Shown in pieces: positions 53,241 to 62,751 of a stretch of DNA of 64,000 bases (positions are counted from its first letter, which is position 1; every line of letters starts with the position of its first letter). A program made the position numbers and the translations under genes. The stretch is taken from contig NZ_CP102279.1 of NCBI RefSeq assembly GCF_025150245.1, positions 2,911,423-2,975,422 on the forward strand, written 5' to 3'. Source of the DNA: Dorea formicigenerans. GTDB lineage: Bacteria; Bacillota; Clostridia; Lachnospirales; Lachnospiraceae. The notes under the pieces were generated by a model that was not told the DNA's origin, made no database searches, and saw nothing but the letters and a program-made list of their open reading frames with translations.

Positions 53241-53494
53241 ATATCCTCCTATTTTATTTCACAAATCTATTGTTTCAAACCTTTTTGACTCTAATATCAT
53301 TATATGCGACATAGCCACTTCTATCAAGACTGACCATTTGTATCCCCCGAAAATTATACGTTCAAGAACGCCTTCGGAATTGACATCCTACGAAAAATGT
53401 ATAAAATTGACTTCAGAACCAACTAGTTCTGTTATCTGTAAAAAATATTGGGATAAAAGCTCCCCCACTATAAAAATACGACAGGAGGCATCTT

Positions 53495-54823
53495 ATGACA
53501 TCAACCGCAACATACCCTACTATCTCCAACTGGCTTGACAACCACAGAGATGAACTTATTCAGAAATCGTGCTATATCTTCGAACATCCGGAAACAGCTT
53601 ACAAAGAAAAACTCTCTTCAAAATGTCTTGCAGATTACCTGGAAACACAGGGATTTCAAATAGAATGGAATACTGCTGGAATCGAGACTGCATTTACTGC
53701 GGCCTGGACCAATTCTGACATCGATATTACTAAAATCCAGCCAGCCGGGAAAAACGTTTCATCTTCTAACGAAGTTCCAATCATTGGTTTTCTCGCTGAA
53801 TATGATGCTCTTCCGGAAATCGGACACGCATGCGGACACAATCTTCTTGGAACAGCAGTCTGCGCAGCTGCCTGTGCATTGAAAGCAGATTATGAATCCT
53901 CTGGTGAACCGATTGTAATTCGTGTTTACGGCTGCCCGGCGGAAGAGATCATGTCCGGAAAAATTATTATGGACGAACAGAATGTGTTCGATGACCTGTC
54001 CATCGCAGTGACCTGGCATCCATTCGACCGCAACCGTGTCAGCAATGACATCTGGCAGGCGCAGGACATTAAAAACTATACATTTCACGGAGTCAGCGCA
54101 CATGCCTCCCGCTCACCGGAAAGCGGTCGCAGCGCCTTAGATGCTGCCGAGCTTATGAATATTGGCGTGAATTATCTCCGCGAACATGTAACAGATGACG
54201 TCCGCATGCATTATGCTTACATGGATAATGGTATTCCGGCAAATGTTGTACCTGACTTTGCAAAGACGAATTATTTTATCCGCTCTACCAAAAGAAGCCG
54301 CACGGAAGATGCAAGCAAACGCGTGGATGCATGTGCAAAAGGTGCAGCTATGATGACCGGAACAACTGTCGATATCGAATTAGTTGGAAGCTGCATGGAA
54401 ATGAAAGTCAACCGTCCGCTAGTGGAAGTTTACTATGAAGCTATGACTCATATACCAACACCTGAATATACAGATGCAGAACTGGATTTTGCAAAAGACA
54501 TTTCAGAAAAGGCCGGACTTATGAACAATGGAAAATATTTTGCAGGACTTTATCCGCTGGAGGACACGCCAGTTCCACTTTCCATTGGAACCGATGCCTC
54601 CCAGGTCAGCCATACCGTTCCCCTCATCACCATCAGCGCTGCTACTATGTGCCACGGCACCGCACTTCACCACTGGGCAGCCAGAGAACAGGCCGGCATG
54701 AGTATTGGGCATAAAGGTATGCTTTATGCAGCCAGATGTATGGCAGAAGGTACAAAATTGTTACTTTCTAAACCAGAATATTTACAGGCTGTGTGGGATT
54801 ATCATAATGTTCCTCAAGACTAA
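53495..54823 (+). CDS. M20D amidohydrolase, AbgB-like, 442 aa
   Basis: Zinc metallopeptidase/amidohydrolase: HACGHNLLGTA (metal His/Asp), GCPAEEIMSGK (catalytic Glu pair), and the dimerisation lid domain (TFHGVSAHASRSPESGRSALDAAELM), with HHWAAREQ near the end. The layout resembles AbgB, a p-aminobenzoyl-glutamate hydrolase subunit. AGGAGGC precedes the ATG. It is the first of three genes in the same direction: this hydrolase, a YfcC-type carrier, and another M20 hydrolase. Confidence 0.85.
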   Translation: MTSTATYPTISNWLDNHRDELIQKSCYIFEHPETAYKEKLSSKCLADYLETQGFQIEWNTAGIETAFTAAWTNSDIDITKIQPAGKNVSSSNEVPIIGFLAEYDALPEIGHACGHNLLGTAVCAAACALKADYESSGEPIVIRVYGCPAEEIMSGKIIMDEQNVFDDLSIAVTWHPFDRNRVSNDIWQAQDIKNYTFHGVSAHASRSPESGRSALDAAELMNIGVNYLREHVTDDVRMHYAYMDNGIPANVVPDFAKTNYFIRSTKRSRTEDASKRVDACAKGAAMMTGTTVDIELVGSCMEMKVNRPLVEVYYEAMTHIPTPEYTDAELDFAKDISEKAGLMNNGKYFAGLYPLEDTPVPLSIGTDASQVSHTVPLITISAATMCHGTALHHWAAREQAGMSIGHKGMLYAARCMAEGTKLLLSKPEYLQAVWDYHNVPQD

Positions 54824-54922
54824 ATATGCACTTTCTGATGAGTATCTGACATTATAGAAATTATACTCAGGCAAAAGTGTAAAGAAATTGCAAAAAAATT
54901 CATATTTGTGTAAAAAAATTCA

Positions 54923-54951
54923 TTGTAACCCTCCTCGAATAGTGCTAAAAT
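54923..54951 (+). promoter_or_regulatory. Promoter of the YfcC-type transporter gene
   Basis: -35 TTGTAA (54923-54928), 17-base spacer, -10 TAAAAT (54946-54951). The transporter has its own promoter in addition to any read-through from the upstream hydrolase. Confidence 0.75.
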
Positions 54952-54971
54952 GAAAACTGTTTTTTAGCACT
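54941..54971. promoter_or_regulatory. Inverted repeat overlapping the -10 box
   Basis: AGTGCTAAAA (54941-54950) and its perfect complement TTTTAGCACT (54962-54971), 11 bases apart. It covers the -10 element, so it fits a repressor site; an mRNA hairpin is the alternative. Confidence 0.6.
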
Positions 54972-54998
54972 TATGATTGAGGAGGATTTTAATTTACA

Positions 54999-56384
54999 AT
55001 GGAAAAGAAAAAACGCTTTAAAATGCCACATGCGTATGTCATTATTTTCATAATGACAGTCATCACTGCAATTTTGGCTAACATTATTCCAGCCGGTACA
55101 TTTGACCGTGTCGAAGACGCTTCCGGTAACTCTGTTGTTGTCGCAGACAGTTTTCATCATGTCGATAAAATCGGCTGCAGCATTTTTGATATGTTCAAAT
55201 CTTTCCAGATTGGATTTGAAGACAGTGCACAGATTATTTTCTTTATCATCTTTGCATATGCATTTGTATATGTACTTTTAAAAAATGGTACATTTGACGC
55301 ACTGGTTGGTTCTGTACTTCGTAAAGTTGGTAACCGTATCGAACTGATCATTCCGGTATGTATGATTTTATTCGGACTTCTCGGTTCCACCATGGGAATG
55401 TTTGAAGAGACTTACGGACTGATTCCTGTGTTTATCTCCATCGCCATGGCACTCGGATACGATGCCATCGTCGGCGGCAGTGTCATTTACCTCGGTGTCG
55501 CAGTCGGATTTGCCGCTGCAACCATCAACCCATTTACTATTGGTATCGCCCAGGAAGTTGCAGGCGTGAAGATGTTCTCCGGTCTTGGTTACCGTATTCT
55601 TTGCTTTGTCGTATTCATGGGCATCAGTATCTGGTATGTATGGCGCTATGCACGTAGAATCCAAAAGGATCCGACAAAATCTTACCTTTACGGAGAAAAG
55701 ATTGAGACGCTCGAATGTGCTTCCCGTGAGGAAATGATGGAGATCAAGATGACAACCACTCACAAACTGAGCTGTCTGTTATTCGTATTTACAATTGGTA
55801 TGCTTCTTTACGGAACGATCAAACTTGGCTGGTACATCGACGAAATTGCAACCCTGTTCATTATTATGACAATTGTATCCGGACTTGTATCCAGATTTAC
55901 ACCAAGTGAGATTGCAGATATTTTTATCGAAGCAAGTAAGGAAATGATGTATGGTGCACTTCTTGTTGGTATCAGCCGAAGCATCGCTGTTATCATGGAA
56001 AATGCACAGATCATTGATACCGTTGTATACTGGCTCGCTACCATGCTCCAGCATTTCCGCGGTATGGCAAGTGCAATGGGTATGTTATTTGCTCAGAACA
56101 TTATCAACTTCTTTATCCCAAGTGGTGCCGGACAGGCTCTGATCACAATGCCAATCCTTGCCCCAGTCGGAGAAATGGTTGGTGTCAGCCGTCAGGTCAG
56201 CGTCCTGGCTTACCAGTTTGGTGATGGATTCTCTAACATTTTCTGGCCAACAAGCGTATTTATGATGTGCGGAATCATGAGACTGCCAATTAACAAATGG
56301 TATAGATTCGTAACACCACTGTTCCTGATCATTTTCGCTGCTTCAATCGTATTACTCGGAGCTGCGGTAGTGATAGGATATTAG
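54999..56384 (+). CDS. YfcC/DcuC-type anion carrier, 461 aa
   Basis: Polytopic membrane protein with about twelve helices, of the YfcC family (C4-dicarboxylate anaerobic carrier-like). MPHAYVIIFIMTVITAILANIIPAGTF at the start, GSTMGMFEETYGLIPVFISIA and MLFAQNIINFFIPSGAGQALITMPILAPVGEMVG are recognisable repeats with hairpin loops. The substrate is unknown; flanking M20 hydrolases suggest an acyl-amino acid or dipeptide. GAGGAGG precedes the start at a rather long distance (about 14 bases). Confidence 0.9.
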   Translation: MEKKKRFKMPHAYVIIFIMTVITAILANIIPAGTFDRVEDASGNSVVVADSFHHVDKIGCSIFDMFKSFQIGFEDSAQIIFFIIFAYAFVYVLLKNGTFDALVGSVLRKVGNRIELIIPVCMILFGLLGSTMGMFEETYGLIPVFISIAMALGYDAIVGGSVIYLGVAVGFAAATINPFTIGIAQEVAGVKMFSGLGYRILCFVVFMGISIWYVWRYARRIQKDPTKSYLYGEKIETLECASREEMMEIKMTTTHKLSCLLFVFTIGMLLYGTIKLGWYIDEIATLFIIMTIVSGLVSRFTPSEIADIFIEASKEMMYGALLVGISRSIAVIMENAQIIDTVVYWLATMLQHFRGMASAMGMLFAQNIINFFIPSGAGQALITMPILAPVGEMVGVSRQVSVLAYQFGDGFSNIFWPTSVFMMCGIMRLPINKWYRFVTPLFLIIFAASIVLLGAAVVIGY

Positions 56385-56400
56385 TTACCGTTAATAGCAT

Positions 56401-56526
56401 AGAGTGAAATAATCTTTCCCAGGCACGCTCTCGCTACCTTCCGCTGGCAGCGGTACATAAGGCGCTAAAGAACACCGCCTAAGTACCGGCCGCGTCAGAG
56501 TACCCGTTTCAAGATTATTTCACTCT
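56401..56526. repeat. 126-base structured inverted repeat after the carrier gene
   Basis: Outer arms AGAGTGAAATAATCTT (56401-56416) and AAGATTATTTCACTCT (56511-56526) are perfect complements; inside, GGTAC-AGGCG and CGCCT-GTACC form a second stem and further short stems are possible, so a branched fold is likely. A short T run follows. May be a terminator, a structured RNA or a small MITE. Confidence 0.7.
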
Positions 56527-56654
56527 TTTATATTGCGGTAAACCGGAAGTATGAGTGTGAGTATGGCTGTGCAAAGCTTTCTTTTTAGGGCTTTTGTAAG
56601 TCTTGATAGAGAAATGTGAAGCTGATATAAAATATTTTTTAAGGAGACTGTATA

Positions 56655-57812
56655 ATGAATAAAGAAGAACTTTATCTTGCAGAGGATAATCTTGCTGCTG
56701 AGATTGAAGAAATCAGTGAGTTTGTGTTTAATCATGCGGAGCTTGGCAGTGAGGAATTTAAGTCCTGCAAGTATCTTGTTGAGAAATTAAAAGAGCATGG
56801 ATTTACGGTAACTTGTCCGTATCTGAATCTTGATACTGCTTTTCGTGCAGAACTTTACTGTGGTGAGGGTCCGAAAGTTGCTGTGCTTCCGGAGTATGAT
56901 GCGCTTCCGGGATATGGTCCGAACAAGGACGAGGTGGCCCACGCGTGCGGACATAACTGGATAGCCGCTTCCACACTCGGTGCTGCCCTGACTCTGGCAA
57001 AATTCAAAGATCAGATCAACGGAACGATTGTTGTCATCGGTGCCCCTGCCGAAGAGACAACCGGTGGTAAATGTGATATTGCCAACCGTGGCGGTTATGA
57101 TGATATCGACGCTGCACTTCAGTTCCACTTAGGCGCTGAAAACAACATGAATATTATGACTCTGGCTATGGATTCTATTGAATTCCGCTTCCAGGGTACC
57201 GCCTCCCATGCAGCCGCTTATCCTGAAAAAGGTGTCAATGCTCTGGACGCTGTAAACCTGATGTTTGCAGGAATCAATGCAATGCGCCAGCAGACAAGAA
57301 ATGACGCCCGTGTAGCAGGGATCATAACTTCCGGTGGTGCTGCATGTAATATTATTCCTGATTACGCAGCATGCCAATTCTACATTCGTGCAAAAGACCG
57401 CGCTTACTTGGAGGAACTGACTCAGAAAGTCATTAATTGTGCAAAAGGCGCAGAACTTATGACTGGTGCAAAACTGGAATACTTCAACTTCGAGAATTCT
57501 TATGATGACCTTGTATATCATGATGGACTTCGCGCCCTGATGCGTAAGAACTTAAATGATCTTGGGGTTACAGATTTCGTAGACAGTGATGAAGAAGCAA
57601 GTGGATCCAGTGACATTGGAAATGTATCTCATGTATGCCCGACCGTATACTGCGAGTTAGATACCGGTGCAAGACCGAAAGTATTTGCACATCACGAGAC
57701 ATTTCTGAAATATGTACATGGAAAAATGGCACGCCATACACTTCATACCGCCACAAAAGCATTGGCAGCTACCGCGCTGGACGTATTCGAAAATCCGGAC
57801 ATTGTAAAGTAA
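56655..57812 (+). CDS. M20 amidohydrolase, AbgA-like, 385 aa
   Basis: Zinc hydrolase: HACGHNWIAASTLG, GAPAEETTGGK, a lid domain (FRFQGTASHAAAYPEKGVNALDAV) and the final His region (ARPKVFAHHETFLKY). AAGGAG precedes the ATG. With the first M20 gene and the carrier between them this looks like a two-subunit hydrolase with its transporter, as in E. coli abgA-abgB-abgT. A direct terminator follows at 57827-57850. Confidence 0.86.
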   Translation: MNKEELYLAEDNLAAEIEEISEFVFNHAELGSEEFKSCKYLVEKLKEHGFTVTCPYLNLDTAFRAELYCGEGPKVAVLPEYDALPGYGPNKDEVAHACGHNWIAASTLGAALTLAKFKDQINGTIVVIGAPAEETTGGKCDIANRGGYDDIDAALQFHLGAENNMNIMTLAMDSIEFRFQGTASHAAAYPEKGVNALDAVNLMFAGINAMRQQTRNDARVAGIITSGGAACNIIPDYAACQFYIRAKDRAYLEELTQKVINCAKGAELMTGAKLEYFNFENSYDDLVYHDGLRALMRKNLNDLGVTDFVDSDEEASGSSDIGNVSHVCPTVYCELDTGARPKVFAHHETFLKYVHGKMARHTLHTATKALAATALDVFENPDIVK

Positions 57813-57826
57813 TTAAAGAATCGACT

Positions 57827-57850
57827 AAAAAAGGTCCACCGGACCTTTTT
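57827..57850 (+). terminator. Terminator after the M20 cluster
   Basis: AAAAAAGGTCC and GGACCTTTTT around a tiny loop; T run on the plus strand and A run for the other side. Confidence 0.88.
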
Positions 57851-57867
57851 GTCGTATGCTTGGCAAC

Positions 57868-57916
57868 AAAAAATCCTGTAGATATTGTATATCATATACA
57901 TATCTGCAGGATTTTT
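57868..57916 (-). terminator. Terminator after the P-type ATPase gene
   Basis: AAAAATCCTG-TAGATAT on one side pairs with ATATCTGCAGGATTTTT on the other; T run on the minus strand follows. Convergent with the terminator at 57827-57850. Confidence 0.82.
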
Positions 57917-57947
57917 ATATTTCTTATATTTCTTTTTTTCTATATTC

Positions 57948-60389
57948 TTAAAACTCTTCCACCGGCTTCTTATGTATCTTCATATGCAGCTTTCTTACTC
58001 CGCTGACAAGCTTTGTCAGATACCGGAACAATGGCTCTGTCGCAATAGAAAATACTACGAACAGCATAATGCATTTTGTGGACATTCCGGTAATCGCGAA
58101 CAGCTTCGGCAGGAAAATGGAACAGCCTAAAAGTCCAATAACTGAACCTACCCATACACAGCCACGCAGCCAGTTGAATGGCTCACAGATTTTGAACAGA
58201 ATCATAAATCCTACAATGGCAAGGAGCATCGTTCCTGCTGTGGAAATGTCTGTCTCTCCCAGTCCAAATGTCTGCCCAAAGACTGCCATGGCAGCTACCG
58301 CCAGTACGTCAGTCAGGCCGGCCGGCAGAGCTTTTAACACCACATTTGTCAGGAAATGTCCTTTGATCACATCTTTATTCGGCTGGAATGCCAGGAAGAA
58401 TCCCGGAATTCCAATGGTGAACATGCTGATCAGTGAAATCTGTGACGGCTGTAATGGATAGCTCATCATAAATACAACCGAGAACAGGGACAACAGGAAT
58501 GAGAAAATGTTCTTTACCAGGAACAGGCTGGCTGATCGCTGGATGTTGTTGACCACTCGCCTTCCTTCTAATACAACCGACGGCATACATGCAAAGTTGG
58601 ACTCCAACAACACAACCTGCGCCGCCTGGCATGCCGCATCACTTCCCGATGCCATAGCTACGCTGCAATCCGCATCCTTAAGTGCCAGCACATCGTTAAC
58701 TCCGTCACCGGTCATGGCAACAGTCTTTCCCTGATCTTTCAATGCTTGAACAAACTGACGCTTCTGCCCCGGTGTCACACGTCCAAATACCGTATATTTT
58801 GCAATCGCATTTGCAATATCTTCATCTGTCTGAAGTGTTGTCGCATCAACATATTCCTCTGCATTTACAATACCGGCTTCTTTTGCAACCTCTGATACAG
58901 TCAGCGGATTGTCACCGGAAATAACTTTGACTTCCACGCCCTGCTCTGCAAAGTATGCAAATGTCTCCGGTGCTTCTTTACGGATTGGATTTGCCAGAAG
59001 GACATATGCCATCGGCAGAACCTTTCCTGTCAATTTTCCGCCATCTAATGCTGCATCATAAGAGCCAAATACAAGTACACGATACCCTTTTCTTGCATAC
59101 TCGCTGATATCCGGTTTGTAAGTATCATAATCCTCGCGGAGCACGAACTCCGGAGCTCCGATTACATAAGACTTCTCCCCGAACATGACTCCACTGTATT
59201 TTGTCACAGAAGTAAATGGAACAACCTTAGAGGCAGACTGTTCCGTCTTCTTTTTAAAATAATCCTTCAACGCCTCCATGGTGCTGTTATCGCTGCTCAT
59301 GGCTCCCACAAAATCAGACAGAAGACCATTTAACTCCGGCATCTTCTCTGCATCATATTCCTTTGTCGGAATCATGTCTTTGACACTCATAGAATTCTCA
59401 GTGATCGTTCCTGTCTTATCCACACAAAGCACATTAACGCGAGCCAGCGTCTCAATACTCTTCATATCGTGAAGCAGAACTTTCTTATGAGCCAGTCTCA
59501 TAGAACTGACAGCCAACGCCACACTTGCCAGCAGATATAATCCTTCCGGAATCATACCAAGAACTGCTGCCACCATGGAAACAATACTGTTTTGGAAGCT
59601 CTGATCATTAAAGAAAAATCCTTGTACAAACAACGTAATACCAATCGGAATCAACGCAATACCGACAAATTTTACCAACTTATCCAGTGAGCGGATCATT
59701 TCCGACTGCTCGCCTTTCTTCATAGCCTTCGCTTCCAATGTCAGCTTGGAAATGTAAGAGTCCACTCCGACTTTATCAAGACGGGCATGGCACTCTCCCG
59801 CTACCACAAAACTTCCGGACATAAGCTCCGCTCCCGGAGCTTTCGTAATCTCATCAGATTCACCAGTCAACAGTGATTCATTGACTCGCACTTCGCCGGA
59901 TACTACAATTGCATCGGCACAAATCTGATTTCCCGCTTTGAATATTACAATATCATCCAGTACCAGTTCTTCTGAATCCACTAACGACTTTTTCCCGTCA
60001 CGCACAACACTGGCATGCGGTGCATTTAACATGTTCAGCTTTTCCAATACATTTTTCGCACGAATCTCCTGCACGATACCAATTAATGTATTAAAAATAA
60101 TGACTGGAAGAAATGTCAGATCACGAAATGAACCGACAAGACATAACAAAATTGCCAATACAAGAAAAATTAAGTTAAAGTAAGTACAGACATTTTCCCG
60201 GATAATTTCTTTCGTGGTCTGTGCCGGTGGTGCGACTGACACATTGCGCCAACCATCATCACGGTGCTGCTCCACCTGAGCCGCCGAAAGTCCCGCTTCG
60301 GGATCCGGATTATATCTCGGTGTCTCCCGGCGCTCTATCTCATAATCCTGCGGTTCTTCCAGAACCTCATGCTTTTTACGCAATGCCAT
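57948..60389 (-). CDS. CtpE-like cation-transporting P-type ATPase, 813 aa
   Basis: P-type ATPase: actuator TGES, phosphorylation site DKTGTITENSM, nucleotide-binding domain, MTGDGVNDVLALKDADC, and about ten membrane helices. TM4 reads IPEGLYLL, close to the CtpE group of actinobacteria and Firmicutes, for which calcium transport has been shown in Mycobacterium. It lacks an N-terminal CxxC heavy-metal domain and the long tail of Ca2+ pumps. Ion in this species is unknown; calcium is the best guess. Single-gene unit. Confidence 0.9.
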   Translation of the reverse strand: MALRKKHEVLEEPQDYEIERRETPRYNPDPEAGLSAAQVEQHRDDGWRNVSVAPPAQTTKEIIRENVCTYFNLIFLVLAILLCLVGSFRDLTFLPVIIFNTLIGIVQEIRAKNVLEKLNMLNAPHASVVRDGKKSLVDSEELVLDDIVIFKAGNQICADAIVVSGEVRVNESLLTGESDEITKAPGAELMSGSFVVAGECHARLDKVGVDSYISKLTLEAKAMKKGEQSEMIRSLDKLVKFVGIALIPIGITLFVQGFFFNDQSFQNSIVSMVAAVLGMIPEGLYLLASVALAVSSMRLAHKKVLLHDMKSIETLARVNVLCVDKTGTITENSMSVKDMIPTKEYDAEKMPELNGLLSDFVGAMSSDNSTMEALKDYFKKKTEQSASKVVPFTSVTKYSGVMFGEKSYVIGAPEFVLREDYDTYKPDISEYARKGYRVLVFGSYDAALDGGKLTGKVLPMAYVLLANPIRKEAPETFAYFAEQGVEVKVISGDNPLTVSEVAKEAGIVNAEEYVDATTLQTDEDIANAIAKYTVFGRVTPGQKRQFVQALKDQGKTVAMTGDGVNDVLALKDADCSVAMASGSDAACQAAQVVLLESNFACMPSVVLEGRRVVNNIQRSASLFLVKNIFSFLLSLFSVVFMMSYPLQPSQISLISMFTIGIPGFFLAFQPNKDVIKGHFLTNVVLKALPAGLTDVLAVAAMAVFGQTFGLGETDISTAGTMLLAIVGFMILFKICEPFNWLRGCVWVGSVIGLLGCSIFLPKLFAITGMSTKCIMLFVVFSIATEPLFRYLTKLVSGVRKLHMKIHKKPVEEF

Positions 60390-60562
60390 AAATATTCCTC
60401 CTGTGTATCTGAAGCTTCAAGATATCTGCCCGTCGTTTTCTGGCAAATCTTAGAATCTATCATACAATATGAAAATTTTTCCTTTATGGTATTTATTATA
60501 CATCGAAACCCTTTCCCAGACTATGAATTCTTTGTTAAAAAATTCTAAGAATTCCTTAAGAA

Positions 60563-60596
60563 AAGGGCACCCCTGATTACAGTTAGGGACACCCTT
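60563..60596 (-). terminator. Probable terminator of the V-ATPase operon
   Basis: Minus strand AAGGGTGTCCC pairs with GGGGTGCCCTT using three G-U pairs, followed by TTTTCTTAAGG. Lies about 50 bases past the D-subunit stop. Confidence 0.65.
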
Positions 60597-60606
60597 AATC
60601 GCTGAT

Positions 60607-60645
60607 GGGGACGTAGTATTTTGGCATTTTACTACGTCCCCAATT
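60607..60645. repeat. Variant palindrome between the V-ATPase D gene and its terminator
   Basis: GGGGACGTAGTA (60607-60618) pairs with TACTACGTCCCC (60630-60641); outer bases GGGGAC/GTCCCC and the AATT flank are shared with the RAYT palindromes but the inner arm and loop (TTTTGGCATTT) differ. Confidence 0.7.
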
Positions 60646-60648
60646 AAA

Positions 60649-61260
60649 TTATTGTCTTCGTTTTATTACTTTTAACCTTGTGAATTCTTCTCTTTCTTTT
60701 TCTTCCAGCGCGTTGTTGATGTTGTAGACCAGATTCGTGTACATCGGTATGGTGATGTTCTTCAGAGCATTGGCACGTTTCTGTGTCTTTTTGATGTTCG
60801 TTGCCAGACGATATGCTGAGTTCTCGACTTCAGCCAACTTGATGGTCAGATTCTTTACCTTTCGGAATGCCTCCCTGGCGATATCCAGCGATTCTCCTGT
60901 ATCTCCGAGTGAGTAGGTCAGGTCATTCTGCTTTTCATCATATTTGATATGTGGAATCTCTGTTCCCATAATACTTCTGGTCTGTATACGAATGGAATCT
61001 TCAATTGGTACAGTGAATGCGAATTCCTGTACCCTGCTAATTCCCATCTCAATATTAGCGCGCTGCAGGCACGCATATGCCTGGGTAAATGTGGAATCTA
61101 TCTCTTCCTGGATGCCTTTTGCCTCATCGATAAGTCCCATCAGTTCTTTAAGAAGTATATTTCGTTTTTTGTCCATCAGTTCATAGCCCTGATTGGCAAG
61201 TGCCAGCGAGTTTTTGGCAAGCATCAGATTTCCCTTGGTCGGAAACTCTCTTGGATCCAT
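60649..61260 (-). CDS. ntpD: V-type ATPase subunit D, 203 aa
   Basis: Central stalk subunit: FPTKGNLMLAKNSLALANQGYELMDKKRNILLKELM and the C-terminal ALKNITIPMYTNLVYNINNALEEKEREEFTRLKVIKRR are hallmark helices. AAAGGAGGG before ATG 61260 decides the start over a 9-codon longer frame. Last in the order A-B-D on this strand, 90 bases after B. Confidence 0.95.
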   Translation of the reverse strand: MDPREFPTKGNLMLAKNSLALANQGYELMDKKRNILLKELMGLIDEAKGIQEEIDSTFTQAYACLQRANIEMGISRVQEFAFTVPIEDSIRIQTRSIMGTEIPHIKYDEKQNDLTYSLGDTGESLDIAREAFRKVKNLTIKLAEVENSAYRLATNIKKTQKRANALKNITIPMYTNLVYNINNALEEKEREEFTRLKVIKRRQ

Positions 61261-61350
61261 AGACTCCCTCCTTTCCCATTTTTGCAATATAGCAATTATA
61301 ATGCAAGAATTCTGGCATATTTTCCAGATTCCTGCACTTCTAAATCATTT

Positions 61351-62736
61351 TTACGCTTCATTCTTCTTCGGATAATAGAAATCAATGAGTTTTGTATCGA
61401 TTCGATCCAGTTCTTCTCTTGGAAGCAGTGCTAACAGTTCCCAGCCAAGATCCAGCGTCTCTTGAATGGTACGGTTCTCTGTTGTTCCTTGACCAATATA
61501 ACGCTGTTCGAATTCGCGTCCGAACTCCAGATATTTCTTATCCAGTGGTGACAATTCATCTTCACCGATAACGGAGGCCAGGTTTCTTGCCTCTCCTACT
61601 TTTGCGTAGGAAGCAAATAACTGGTTCGCCAGCGCCTGGTGATCGTCTCGCGTATAGCCTTCTCCGATTCCGTCTTTCATCAGACGTGACAGTGACGGCA
61701 ATACATTAATTGGCGGATAAACTGACTGTCCATAAAGATTGCGGTCCAGTACGATCTGACCTTCCGTAATATATCCGGTCAGGTCAGGAATCGGGTGCGT
61801 GATGTCGTCATTCGGCATGGTCAGGATCGGAAGCTGTGTCACCGATCCATTTGCCCCTTCCACAATTCCGGCACGCTCATAAATTGTTGCCAGTTCACTG
61901 TAAAGATAACCTGGATATCCTTTTCGTGACGGAATTTCTCCTCTTGAAGAAGACACTTCTCGAAGCGCCTCTGCAAATGAAGTCATATCTGTCAGGATTA
62001 CAAGAATATGCATGTTACACTCAAACGCCAGATATTCTGCCACAGTCAGTGCTACCTTTGGTGTGATCAGACGCTCTACGACAGGGTCATTTGCCAGGTT
62101 CAGGAACATACACACATGGTCGGATACTCCGTTCTCATCAAATGTCTTGCGGAAGAAATCTGCCACGTCATGCTTAACTCCCATAGCTCCAAACACAATT
62201 GCGAAATCTTCATCAGAATCACCGCCCAGAGAGGCCTGTTTTACAATCTGCGCTGCTAACTGGTCATGTGGAAGTCCGTTTCCTGAGAAAATTGGAAGCT
62301 TTTGTCCACGGATCAGTGTTGTCAGACCATCAATGGCTGAAATTCCTGTCTGGATATAGTTTCTTGGATACTCACGTCTGACCGGATTAAGCGGAAGTCC
62401 GTTGACATCACGTTTATCCTCGGAAATGAGTGGTCCCATATCATCGATCGGCTGTCCGATTCCGTTAAAGGTTCTTCCAAGCATTTCCGGTGATACAGTA
62501 ACCTCCATCGGACGTCCCATCAATCTCGTATGTGTATTGTCCAGGGACATATTCTCGGTTCCTTCAAATACCTGAATGATTGCTTTATCCTCATTCAGTT
62601 CCACAATACGTCCCATTTTCTTTGTTTTATGATCGACTACAAATTCCACGATTTCATCATAGAATGCGTCCTGAACTCCTTCCAGCACAACCAGAGGGCC
62701 TTCAACGCTGCTTAGTCCCAGATATTCTATTGCCAT
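61351..62736 (-). CDS. ntpB: V-type ATPase subunit B, 461 aa
   Basis: Non-catalytic nucleotide-binding subunit of the head: IYASVEGP-like start, [89 protein letters not shown], and [19 protein letters not shown]. No Walker A lysine motif, as expected for B. Starts 16 bases after subunit A. Confidence 0.97.
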   Translation of the reverse strand: MAIEYLGLSSVEGPLVVLEGVQDAFYDEIVEFVVDHKTKKMGRIVELNEDKAIIQVFEGTENMSLDNTHTRLMGRPMEVTVSPEMLGRTFNGIGQPIDDMGPLISEDKRDVNGLPLNPVRREYPRNYIQTGISAIDGLTTLIRGQKLPIFSGNGLPHDQLAAQIVKQASLGGDSDEDFAIVFGAMGVKHDVADFFRKTFDENGVSDHVCMFLNLANDPVVERLITPKVALTVAEYLAFECNMHILVILTDMTSFAEALREVSSSRGEIPSRKGYPGYLYSELATIYERAGIVEGANGSVTQLPILTMPNDDITHPIPDLTGYITEGQIVLDRNLYGQSVYPPINVLPSLSRLMKDGIGEGYTRDDHQALANQLFASYAKVGEARNLASVIGEDELSPLDKKYLEFGREFEQRYIGQGTTENRTIQETLDLGWELLALLPREELDRIDTKLIDFYYPKKNEA

Positions 62737-62751
62737 GATCTTGACCTCCTT

